64,000 nucleotides of DNA from Candidatus Methylacidiphilales bacterium (GTDB lineage Bacteria > Pseudomonadota > Gammaproteobacteria > JASGCS01): contig JASGCS010000001.1 in assembly GCA_030054035.1 (NCBI GenBank), positions 1 to 64,000 on the forward strand, read 5' to 3'. Each line of letters starts with the position of its first letter. The stretch's first letter is position 1. Below the pieces are notes generated by a model. It saw only the letters and a program-made list of their open reading frames with translations, was not told where the DNA came from and ran no database searches. Made by a program: the position numbers and the translations under genes. Positions 17,529 to 25,882 of this stretch are shown in pieces.

Positions 17529-17926
17529 AAAATAATCTCTGCCCCATTTAAAGTATCTGAACACAAGCCAAACTCTTTTGCTAATTCTTTAACCAAGTCT
17601 TGAGGTAGTTTATTTTTTGGATACAGGTCAATTAACTCTTTTGTTGTAGAGTCAAACATATGAAAATGAGGTGCTGTATTGGTATCATAATATGTGCGAT
17701 TAGGCTCAACGACAACTTCATTAAGTAGCCCTTTTTGTACAAAAATCTTTAATGTGTTGTAGATCGTGGCAAGAGAAATAATTTCCTCCTTTTTGTTAAT
17801 TGAATTGTATAGTTGCTCAGCAGTCACATGCATGTGAGATTGGAGTAAAAATTCCAGTAGCACAACCCTTGGCTTGGTAATTCCTAAACCATATTTACGA
17901 AGAGTGGCGACGCTTTCATTCGACAT
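17492..17926 (-). CDS. Fur-family transcriptional regulator, Irr-like
   Basis: A 144-residue regulator with the Fur winged helix (residues ~15-80: GITKPRVVLLEFLL, HVTAEQLY, ISLATIYNTLKIF). The hinge YYDTNTAPHFHMFD with His87-x-His89 and the following KELIDL resemble the haem- and iron-responsive Irr group. The structural-zinc CxxC pairs of Fur, Zur and PerR are absent; the only cysteine is Cys122. Its own TATAAT (minus strand, 17940-17935) lies about 8 bases before the ATG, leaving almost no leader. It converges on the rubrerythrin/Fe-S/DUF3501 operon and probably binds the palindrome at 15155-15171. PerR-like function is the main alternative. Confidence 0.88.
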   Translation of the reverse strand: MSNESVATLRKYGLGITKPRVVLLEFLLQSHMHVTAEQLYNSINKKEEIISLATIYNTLKIFVQKGLLNEVVVEPNRTYYDTNTAPHFHMFDSTTKELIDLYPKNKLPQDLVKELAKEFGLCSDTLNGAEIIFYSKSFSNALRK

Positions 17927-17967
17927 TTTTTGTTATTATATCACTTTGAGGGTTAAAATAGTATTAA

Positions 17968-18840
17968 ATGAACCCAGTCTATTGGTATGCGTCTGACGAT
18001 CATGTTATCGTGAATGAGTATCTTGAAGTTTGTAAAAAAAAACATGGTTGTAGCAAAGCTATCTTAGAAATTATTGATGACTATCGAAGTTTTGATTGGA
18101 ACATGATTGTGGAGTTAAGAGATGCACAAAGTATTTTTGATACAAAAGAGAGCATAGTAGTAATTCTAAATCTACCTTCTGACCCAGATAAATCACTTAA
18201 CGCTGCAGGAAAGCAAGTAATAGACGACTGGATGGTAAAATCTAAATCTACCGTATTGTTTATCCGTTCACCTCTGTATTCTTATGGGGTTAAGAACACA
18301 ACGTGGTATAAACAATATAAAAGTATTGGGATAATCCATGAAATTTCTTTGACACAAGATGAAATCGTAACTTGGATTGATAGGCGGGCAAAACAGAAGG
18401 ATCTGAATTTAACTCAAGATCAAATAGATAAACTCATAGGAACATTTAGTGGTAAATTAGATTCAATTGAAAATGAACTTACCATCATGTCTTACTCTTC
18501 ACACGCCCTCAAGGTGTTGCCAAATGTATCTAGATCACTTTCTGAATTAAGTGAAGAGCTTCCAAAGAAATCGCTCGCAAACCTCATTGCCTTAATTAAT
18601 ACTTATGAAAAACAAGCCGAGGACCCTATGCAGGTATTTTCAATAATCTCTTTCTTTATTAATAAGTGTTTTAAGACAGATATTGGACTCTGGAATTATA
18701 AAAGTGGCGTTACCATTCGTGGAAAAGCTGCTGCTGCGCGCTTTTATGAATTATTAGCAGTAGAATTAGCAATAAAAGGTATGAGAGGTGCTCCACCTTG
18801 GTTTGCAATACGTGAGTACGTTAGACGTATTGCTTCATAG
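17968..18840 (+). CDS. holA: DNA polymerase III subunit delta
   Basis: Clamp-loader subunit that opens the beta clamp. The 290-residue product is shorter than E. coli HolA (343) and diverged, but the delta pattern is visible: MNPVYWYASDDHVIVNEYLE (the clamp-binding N-terminus), a central helical region (LSEELPKKSLANLIALINTYEKQ) and a C-terminal collar-like domain (ELLAVELAIKGMRGAPPWFAIREYV). Position before proA supports the call. The preceding gene in related genomes is lptE; here pyrD and the rubrerythrin module lie between them. Confidence 0.88.
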   Translation: MNPVYWYASDDHVIVNEYLEVCKKKHGCSKAILEIIDDYRSFDWNMIVELRDAQSIFDTKESIVVILNLPSDPDKSLNAAGKQVIDDWMVKSKSTVLFIRSPLYSYGVKNTTWYKQYKSIGIIHEISLTQDEIVTWIDRRAKQKDLNLTQDQIDKLIGTFSGKLDSIENELTIMSYSSHALKVLPNVSRSLSELSEELPKKSLANLIALINTYEKQAEDPMQVFSIISFFINKCFKTDIGLWNYKSGVTIRGKAAAARFYELLAVELAIKGMRGAPPWFAIREYVRRIAS

Positions 18841-18843
18841 AAG

Positions 18844-20091
18844 ATGAAAAACTACATACATTCTTTAGTCATATCCGCCAAAGATGCCGCTATAACTATG
18901 AGAGAAAGTGGGCCCCTGCAACGCAATGAGGCCTTACGGATTGCTGCATTGGAAATTAAAAATCGAGCTTCATATATACTTGATGAGAATGAAAAAGATT
19001 TTATTCAAGCAAAATCACAAGGGTGCGATCAGTTCATTCTTGCGCGATTGCGTTTAACCAAAGAAAAAATTGATAGAATTTTTGATTCTATTCAGGCTGT
19101 GGTTCAGCTTCCTGAAGTAATTGGCGTGACTGATTCTAAACCCCAGCAGAATGGCATCACGGTTGGTACTATGAGAGTTCCAATTGGAGTGATTGCAATA
19201 ATTTATGAGTCTAGACCGAATGTTACTTCAGAATGCGCTTCACTCTGCTTAAAATCAGCTAATGCTGTGATTCTTCGTGGTGGTAAAGAGTCTATCAATA
19301 CAAACCGAGCAATACATACTTGCTTTCAAGTTGCGCTAGAAAAAGTTTCACTTCCAAGTGGGTGTGTGTTGTTTATTGATAACACTGATTACGCATTAGT
19401 ACAGTCTTTATTATCTATGAATCAGTGGATTGATTTAATAATTCCTCGCGGTGGAAAATCATTAATTGAAGCGGTAAGAAAACACTCTACTATCCCTAGA
19501 TTAGATCACCTTGATGGGGTATGTCATATTTACCTAGATGAAACAGCCGATGAATCTATTGCTATTCGGATTTGTAAAGATGCAAAAATGCCACATTATG
19601 CTATGTGCAATTCCGTAGAAACAATTCTAATTCACCATTCTAGGGTTCCTGACCTAGCCCCAAAGTTGGTAGATGAGTATCAGAAATTAGGCGTCGAAGT
19701 TCGTGCCTGCCCAATAATTTCTTCTCACGTTTCTGGCACTGTTCCAGCCACAGAAGAAGACTGGCATACAGAGTATTTAGCCCCAATCATTTCTATCAAG
19801 GCAGTTCCCACCCTAACAGCCGCTATCGCTCATATAGAAACTTTCGGATCCCATCATACTGATGCAATTATCTCTAAAGATCAAAAGTCTATTCAAATAT
19901 TTCAAAAGCATGTAGATTCAAGTTCCGTGATGATAAATACCTCAACAAGATTAGCGGATGGGTTTGAGTATGGCCTTGGTGCAGAAATAGGAATTTCTAC
20001 TGCCAAACTACATGCCCGTGGACCGGTTGGATTAGAAGGGCTAACTTCAAAAAAATTTATTGTATTTTCTGATGGATCGGTTAGAAATTAA
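18844..20091 (+). CDS. proA: Gamma-glutamyl phosphate reductase
   Basis: NADPH-dependent reduction of glutamyl-5-phosphate to glutamate-5-semialdehyde in proline synthesis. At 415 residues it is full length. The aldehyde-dehydrogenase-type fold shows PIGVIAIIYESRPNVT, the cofactor-site VILRGGKES, IPRGGKSLIE, the catalytic cysteine in MCNSVETILI (Cys255) and the C-terminal HARGPVGLEGLTSKKF. Only 3 bases separate it from holA, and its end overlaps nadD by 20 bases. The partner kinase gene proB is not in the window. Confidence 0.97.
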   Translation: MKNYIHSLVISAKDAAITMRESGPLQRNEALRIAALEIKNRASYILDENEKDFIQAKSQGCDQFILARLRLTKEKIDRIFDSIQAVVQLPEVIGVTDSKPQQNGITVGTMRVPIGVIAIIYESRPNVTSECASLCLKSANAVILRGGKESINTNRAIHTCFQVALEKVSLPSGCVLFIDNTDYALVQSLLSMNQWIDLIIPRGGKSLIEAVRKHSTIPRLDHLDGVCHIYLDETADESIAIRICKDAKMPHYAMCNSVETILIHHSRVPDLAPKLVDEYQKLGVEVRACPIISSHVSGTVPATEEDWHTEYLAPIISIKAVPTLTAAIAHIETFGSHHTDAIISKDQKSIQIFQKHVDSSSVMINTSTRLADGFEYGLGAEIGISTAKLHARGPVGLEGLTSKKFIVFSDGSVRN

Positions 20092-20686
20092 ACCAAGTAA
20101 AACATTGTGTATTTATGGCGGTGCGTTTGATCCACCTCACCGTGGACATCTGCATTGCGTATTAATCGCAAAAAAGTATTTTCCTAATGCAAAAATTATT
20201 GTGTTACCTACACCAACAAACACTACATCAAAAAATACAAAAAGTTCTTTTTATCATAGATTTAAAATGGTTAAGTTACTCATGCCGCCCTATGTTTATG
20301 TTAGTGCCATTGAACAGCGCCGAAAATTTATTTACTCATATCAAACCCTTCGCTACTTAAAACAAGGTCGTTTTAAACAATATGTATTCCAATGTATTAT
20401 CGGGGATGATCAATTAACTAATTTCACAAACTGGGAATATTGGAAAAAAATTCTTACCTTAGCTCATTTATTTGTTATCCCTAGACTTTTATCTAAATCG
20501 GCAATCGATACATTATGTGTTCGTTTGCGCAAACAAGTTCCAATGATGTTGGGAGTATCCGTTGCTTCTCAGAAACCTGTTTTAATTAGTTCAACTCACT
20601 TGAGAGAAAGTGTTTTTGAACCCCCACCTAACATTCGCATGTACAGCAAAAAAAACAAACTCTATCGATATGCCACGTATTCCTGA
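20072..20686 (+). CDS. nadD: Nicotinate-nucleotide adenylyltransferase
   Basis: Converts nicotinate mononucleotide to deamido-NAD. The nucleotidyltransferase motif GGAFDPPHRGH is at residues 16-26 and the second ATP-binding motif ISSTHLRE is near the C-terminus; the central IGDDQLTNFTNWEYW is the substrate-binding region. The ATG at 20072 gives 204 residues and places the motif normally; an upstream TTG (20060) would add four residues. The frame overlaps proA upstream and rsfS downstream. Confidence 0.94.
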   Translation: MDRLEIKPSKTLCIYGGAFDPPHRGHLHCVLIAKKYFPNAKIIVLPTPTNTTSKNTKSSFYHRFKMVKLLMPPYVYVSAIEQRRKFIYSYQTLRYLKQGRFKQYVFQCIIGDDQLTNFTNWEYWKKILTLAHLFVIPRLLSKSAIDTLCVRLRKQVPMMLGVSVASQKPVLISSTHLRESVFEPPPNIRMYSKKNKLYRYATYS

Positions 20687-20990
20687 ACTTCTAACTTCAA
20701 TTATCTCTATCTTAGAGGATCAAAAAGCAACTGAGATATTTTATACTTCAGTAAAAAAACACACGAGCCTGTGTTCGTATATTGTTGTCGCTTCTGCGCG
20801 ATCTACCAAACATGCGTACGCTTTAAGCGATATGGTCATAGAGCTATGTGAGGATAGCTCATTACCGTTAGCGCATAGGGAAGGTGATAGTTCTAGTGAG
20901 TGGATCTTGATTGATGCTGGCAGTATTATTGTGCATGTTATGACCCCAGAGATGAGAGCTTTATATTGCTTAGAAAAGTTATGGCACTAA
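20670..20990 (+). CDS. rsfS: Ribosomal silencing factor RsfS
   Basis: Binds ribosomal protein L14 and blocks subunit joining when nutrients are scarce. With the ATG at 20670 the product is 106 residues, normal for the family, starting MPRIPELLTSIISILEDQKA; the core YIVVASARSTKHAYALSD, HREGDSSSEWILIDAG and VHVMTPEMRALYCLEKLW are diagnostic. The longer open frame from 20610 lies within nadD and is not used. The rlmH gene that commonly follows rsfS is absent; the YhdP-like gene starts inside the rsfS end instead. Confidence 0.95.
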   Translation: MPRIPELLTSIISILEDQKATEIFYTSVKKHTSLCSYIVVASARSTKHAYALSDMVIELCEDSSLPLAHREGDSSSEWILIDAGSIIVHVMTPEMRALYCLEKLWH

Positions 20991-23900
20991 CTTTGACGAT
21001 TAGAAATTGGTCAAAGCGAATATTTATTTGGTTATTTTCATTTAGTATCGTGTGGTTGTTGATTATGCACTTGATAGTCTACGGAATAAACACAAGTTTA
21101 TCCAAACCAGTAAATGATTTTATAACCACCTATTTTAAAAATAAAACTAACCTGACTCTTTCCCATGCTGGAATAGTAGCAAGTACTAACGGATATTCGG
21201 TTACATTCTTAATAAAAAACGTCGCTATCTCCACCAGTGATAAAAAAAATATTGTTCCGAATATTGATCATATTGAAATAACTCTTGCATTACTCAATTA
21301 TTTCAATTTTATAAATCCCTCAATCGCAGAAATTGTAATCTCAGGGTTGAAAATTAAAATAACTCGAGTTTCTGATTTTGATTTTAACGTGGCGAATTAT
21401 GCATTATCATTTCAAAATAAATCTACAAGCAACCCGTTAGCTAAGCTCGGTAGAGTTCCATGGACTGTTATCATACTATCAAGTGAGGTTGAGTATAGTG
21501 ACTTGGCTCATCCAACTCAAATTATAATAAATCCAGAAATAACTATAGCCAACAGCGCAAAGCAACTTTCGGTAACATTAAAGAGTTCACTTCCTATTCA
21601 ATACGGCACTAATCTACAAGCCTTAATTGAATTAAACAAAAGTGATGCTACAATCCAAAGTTTTAGCTTAAGACTTAATAATATTAATATTAAACCAATA
21701 TTTGAGGTTACTAGATTGGCTAAATATCTGAAACATAGTAATGCTAATCCCAATATATCCTTTGTATTATTTGGAAATAAAATACAAAAGCAATTACAAA
21801 TCAAGGGTTCGTTTATTGTGCAAGAATTAGAAAATAAAACTTCACTCCAATCTAGTTTTACTCTCGATGATTTAGGAAATACCTATTCTTTGTGGATCAA
21901 ACGACTTTCGGTTTTGCAAGGAGAGAGAAAAGTTTTACTAGGAAATGATATTCAAGTCGTTATCGATACCCATTTAGATAATACTATTCAGTTCAAAAGT
22001 GCTTATATTTCCCATCTTGTTTCACATCGATTTGAGCTATCTCCTTTTTTAATCACCGACCATATCCCAAATCATGTCAACTTACAAAATACTTATTTTT
22101 CTGGAGAATTAAATAAAGTGTCCATTGCGTTTGAAAATGGTTTTGCTTCTCGGATGTCTATGAACGGCCTTATCTCTATTTCTGAAGCAGCAATTAATGA
22201 TCAATATTACATCACCAATACTCGACTAGTAATTACCTCTGTACCAGGAGATATACGAATAGCGGTAACTGGCATTAATGTTACACTCAAAGTATTCGAG
22301 TTGTTTCCTCTAAACAAATACGCTGATTCGTTATCAGGCATATTGAGAGTTAGAAGCTCAGGCGATAATGTATCATTAATAAGCGAACGTATTACATTAC
22401 AAAATAATGGGAGCAAGCTTTATGGTCAATTACTTTTAAGGTATAAAAAAAATTACTCTCCTTATTTGAACTTATATCTCGTTGCCGATACTTTTGATGG
22501 TGTGACTGGATTGAATTCAATACCACACAGTATACTTAACACCCAGCTATCATTTTGGCTTACTAACTCGGTTACAAGCGGCGTCGCAACAAATTTTAAA
22601 CTTTTGTATGCAGGTAACTTGTTATACTCATTACCTTCTGCGGGTCCAGAGGTGCTTGAAATTAACTTTGATTTTCATTCAGTATCATTACGATATCAAT
22701 CTCAGTGGCCAATTGTTAAATCATTGGTTGGACGATTTAACTTCGCTAATAATTCACTTCGGATTATCATTGATGATTCAATGATTTACACTATGCACAC
22801 AAAGGGGACAATTGAAATTACTGATTTTAAGCAAGTTGTACTACACGCAACGTTACATGTTTCTGGCAGCGCAACAGAATTTAAGGAGTTTGTTCTTAAT
22901 TCGCCACTTACAGCTTTTCTGGGAAAATTTGTCAATACTGTCACAATGGAAGGCCAATTTAAATCTTTACTAGCTTTTTCAATTCCGATACTAGACCCTA
23001 CACTTGATCGAGTTGCTCTTCAAGGTTTAGTTATCCCCACAATATCAAATTGTAAAATAAATCAAAGTCATATAACGGTGTCAGATGTCAATGGATTAAT
23101 TTATTATAACGAACATTCAGTTTATAGCGATTCTATATCGGCTCAATATGATGGTGAGCGCCTTGAGACATCAATTCGTACAATTTACAATAATGATAAC
23201 CATCAAGTAGTATTAGAAATGAAAGGGCGTGCATCGCTACAGGCTCTCAGCGGTGTTCCAAATATCATTACCACCTTAGGAGTTCATGGTAAGACAAATT
23301 TTACTTTAGATATGTTGATCCCCATGCGTACCGCAGTATTACCTTCTGTGGCCACAATTAAATCAAACATGATCGGTATTTCAATACAACAATCAAACCA
23401 GCTTCAAAAGAAAATCGAAGAAGTAAATCCTTTACTAGCACAAGTATACATTTATAATGACAAACTCGTAATAACAGCTCGGCTAGAAAAAAAAGCCAGT
23501 ACCACACTGTCTTTTTTAAAACAAGCCGGTCAATTTCAGTTAGCTAGTGGGGTAATAACTTTAGGGGAAGGGATGGATCAGGTCCAAACTCTGGAACTAC
23601 TTTCAAAACAAAAATTAGATATTAACGCTAAGCTATCAAAAATAGGGATCGATCCTTGGCTTGAGCTAAAAAATGCAGCTTCTGCATCTTTAATACCAAT
23701 CCCAATTATATTGAAATTAAAGAGTGAGCAATTATTTTATAATAACTATATAATCAACAATAATGAGATGAAATGTGAGCTTAGTTCACAAACTCAGTTT
23801 AATTGCGATTTGACCTCAACTGAAATAGACGGCGCAGTGTTAAAAACTCCTAATCAACCACTCACGTTCTTAATAACAAGACTTGTAATAGGAAATAGAA

Positions 23901-24772
23901 ATCTCGCAAAAAAAATTGGATTTAGTAAGTTTAGACCCACCCAACTCCCAGCATTTGTAATGGATTGTGCTTATTGCCAATACCAGGACAAAATTTTCAG
24001 GGATACTAAAATTTACAACTCTCCCCAACCAAATGGAGCATTACTGACGTTAATTATGCAAAATAAAATTACAGATTATTTAGGAAAAGTTCAATGGTTG
24101 CATGATGAAAATACTAATAGTGATCTTTCCAGGCTAGAATTTAATATTTCTAGTAAAAATATGGGTGGGGTGATGAGTGACATTGGATTCCCACAGGTGC
24201 TTGAAAAAGGTGAAGGTACTGCAAAAATTAAACTTGCATGGTCAGCCCCATTATTTTCAATTGATATAAACACTTTGAGTGGCGATGCTGATTTTGATCT
24301 TAAATCAGGAGTACTAAAATCTATTTCTCAAAACGAAGCTCAAAATTTACTAAGTATTTTAAATATTACACAGATTCCCAATAGAATTTTATTTGATTTT
24401 GATGATATTTCTAAACATGATAACTCAGACACTATTTTTGATCACATTACTTCGTCGTTTACACTCTCTCAAGGTGTGGCCTCAACATCTAATGCAAAAA
24501 TACAAGGCAGTTTTGGATCCATTACGCTTTTCGGTACCGTTGATTTTAATGAACAACGCTTTAATTTAAACGCGCTTGTAATACCTAATATTTCTGATGC
24601 TTTGCCAATAATCACAGGATTTTTAGGAGGTCTCCCATTACTTCTTGGGTCACTTATTATAAACAAGGCAGTTGATAGCTCAGGAAAGAGCGTAAACACA
24701 TTGGGTGCAGTAAACTATTCAGTAACTGGAAATTTCAATAATCCCACTATCGTTAAAGTTGAAAAAAAATAA
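20981..24772 (+). CDS. yhdP: YhdP/AsmA-like giant envelope protein
   Basis: A 1263-residue protein, the usual YhdP length, with one N-terminal membrane anchor (IFIWLFSFSIVWLLIMHLIVYG) and a long periplasmic repeat of beta strands. The C-terminal region is the most characteristic: SISQNEAQNLLSILNI, ILFDFDDISKHDN, TIFDHITSSFTLSQGVA and the final FTGFLGG-like hydrophobic turn match the YhdP family. In E. coli, YhdP with TamB and YdbH forms bridges that move phospholipids to the outer membrane. ATG 20981 is preferred to TTG 20966. It overlaps the last 10 bases of rsfS, an unusual neighbour. Confidence 0.9.
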   Translation: MALTLTIRNWSKRIFIWLFSFSIVWLLIMHLIVYGINTSLSKPVNDFITTYFKNKTNLTLSHAGIVASTNGYSVTFLIKNVAISTSDKKNIVPNIDHIEITLALLNYFNFINPSIAEIVISGLKIKITRVSDFDFNVANYALSFQNKSTSNPLAKLGRVPWTVIILSSEVEYSDLAHPTQIIINPEITIANSAKQLSVTLKSSLPIQYGTNLQALIELNKSDATIQSFSLRLNNINIKPIFEVTRLAKYLKHSNANPNISFVLFGNKIQKQLQIKGSFIVQELENKTSLQSSFTLDDLGNTYSLWIKRLSVLQGERKVLLGNDIQVVIDTHLDNTIQFKSAYISHLVSHRFELSPFLITDHIPNHVNLQNTYFSGELNKVSIAFENGFASRMSMNGLISISEAAINDQYYITNTRLVITSVPGDIRIAVTGINVTLKVFELFPLNKYADSLSGILRVRSSGDNVSLISERITLQNNGSKLYGQLLLRYKKNYSPYLNLYLVADTFDGVTGLNSIPHSILNTQLSFWLTNSVTSGVATNFKLLYAGNLLYSLPSAGPEVLEINFDFHSVSLRYQSQWPIVKSLVGRFNFANNSLRIIIDDSMIYTMHTKGTIEITDFKQVVLHATLHVSGSATEFKEFVLNSPLTAFLGKFVNTVTMEGQFKSLLAFSIPILDPTLDRVALQGLVIPTISNCKINQSHITVSDVNGLIYYNEHSVYSDSISAQYDGERLETSIRTIYNNDNHQVVLEMKGRASLQALSGVPNIITTLGVHGKTNFTLDMLIPMRTAVLPSVATIKSNMIGISIQQSNQLQKKIEEVNPLLAQVYIYNDKLVITARLEKKASTTLSFLKQAGQFQLASGVITLGEGMDQVQTLELLSKQKLDINAKLSKIGIDPWLELKNAASASLIPIPIILKLKSEQLFYNNYIINNNEMKCELSSQTQFNCDLTSTEIDGAVLKTPNQPLTFLITRLVIGNRNLAKKIGFSKFRPTQLPAFVMDCAYCQYQDKIFRDTKIYNSPQPNGALLTLIMQNKITDYLGKVQWLHDENTNSDLSRLEFNISSKNMGGVMSDIGFPQVLEKGEGTAKIKLAWSAPLFSIDINTLSGDADFDLKSGVLKSISQNEAQNLLSILNITQIPNRILFDFDDISKHDNSDTIFDHITSSFTLSQGVASTSNAKIQGSFGSITLFGTVDFNEQRFNLNALVIPNISDALPIITGFLGGLPLLLGSLIINKAVDSSGKSVNTLGAVNYSVTGNFNNPTIVKVEKK

Positions 24773-24810
24773 CACCCGTGAAACTGTATCCATTTTAATT
24801 TATATGATAC

Positions 24811-24816
24811 TATAAT
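24811..24816 (+). promoter_or_regulatory. -10 box of the pst operon
   Basis: A perfect TATAAT overlaps the first in-frame ATG (24815) of the pstS frame, so transcription would begin near 24823 and that ATG cannot be the start. No good TTGACA lies 16-18 bases upstream, as expected for an activator-dependent promoter, but a full PhoB box (two CTGTCAT-type repeats) could not be found; only a single CTGTATC at 24784-24790 is present. Confidence 0.55.
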
Positions 24817-24838
24817 GCAGAATAATATGGAGAATAAA

Positions 24839-25849
24839 ATGAAAAAAACAAGGGTTATTAAAACAGTAATTTTAATTACACTAGTACTAGGTACTCGAAG
24901 CAGTTTTGCTGAAATTCATGTTGTTGGTTCAGGAACTGTCTATCCATTTACTGTAAAAGTTGCAGAAGTTTTTGCTAGTAAATCATCAGCGAAAATACCA
25001 CGAGTTGAAGGCATTGGTACTGGAGCTGGGATTAAACTTTATTGTAGCCCTTCCACAAGTGTTAGACCACAACTTTTAAACGCATCGCGATTGATAAAAG
25101 ACGAAGAGCGGGAACAATGTGAAAAAAATGGAAGAAGTAATCTCGTTGAGATGAACATTGGGTATGATGGCGTGGTGCTCATTAGAGGGTTGAAAAATAG
25201 TAATGCACAACTAACCCTGTATCAACTCTATCGAGCCATTGCTCGCTATGTACCAAACTCTGACGAAACTAATTTTATTGAAAACTCAACCAAGTTTTGG
25301 AGTGAAATAGACTCAAGTCTTCCGAAAACTAAAATTGAAATCTACGGCCCATATGCGGCTTCAGGTACCAGAGACACTATAGATACACTTATCGTTGAAA
25401 ATATCTGCAAGAAAATAAAGAGTAGTAAACAATTATCCAAAGCAGATTTTGAAAAATATTGTAGGTCGATAAGAATTGATGGCGGCTACATTGAAACTGG
25501 TGATAATTTTAGTCTAACTGTTTCAAAAGTCTCAAGAAGTCAAAATGCGTTTGGTTTAGTTGGTTTTAGTTATTTAATTGAAAATAAAAACAAAGTTGGT
25601 TCTGTGGCTATAGAGAGTGTTATTCCAACTATCAAATCTATTTCTAATGGCACATATCCATACTCAAGAAAATTATATCTTTATGCAACTGAAGCGGAAA
25701 TGAAAAGCAACCAAGAGCTCAATGAATTTCTGAAAGAATATTTTTCTGAGCGTGCAATAGGTGAAAATGGTTACGTAACTAAGATCGGACTTATCGCTTC
25801 ACCACTAGAAAATCGCAAACAGCTACGAACGTATCTTAACAAAAAATAA
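24839..25849 (+). CDS. pstS: Phosphate ABC transporter, periplasmic phosphate-binding protein
   Basis: Periplasmic receptor of the high-affinity phosphate importer. The ATG at 24839 has TGGAG six bases upstream and gives 336 residues with a clear signal peptide (MKKTRVIKTVILITLVLGT, likely cut after SSFA at residue 24). The mature start EIHVVGSGTVYPFT and the phosphate-site segment PYAASGTRDTID are PstS-like. With VEGIGTGAGIKLYC and ASRLIKDEEREQCEKNG it belongs to the PstS branch common in alphaproteobacteria and marine lineages rather than the E. coli type. First gene of pstSCAB-phoU. Confidence 0.94.
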   Translation: MKKTRVIKTVILITLVLGTRSSFAEIHVVGSGTVYPFTVKVAEVFASKSSAKIPRVEGIGTGAGIKLYCSPSTSVRPQLLNASRLIKDEEREQCEKNGRSNLVEMNIGYDGVVLIRGLKNSNAQLTLYQLYRAIARYVPNSDETNFIENSTKFWSEIDSSLPKTKIEIYGPYAASGTRDTIDTLIVENICKKIKSSKQLSKADFEKYCRSIRIDGGYIETGDNFSLTVSKVSRSQNAFGLVGFSYLIENKNKVGSVAIESVIPTIKSISNGTYPYSRKLYLYATEAEMKSNQELNEFLKEYFSERAIGENGYVTKIGLIASPLENRKQLRTYLNKK

Positions 25850-25882
25850 ACTTGAAGGTTTTGAAAATAAATAGGATTGTTT

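Noticed and set aside
24784-24801. PhoB box before pstS
   Set aside because: Only one half-site resembles CTGTCAT; the second repeat 11 bases later does not match.
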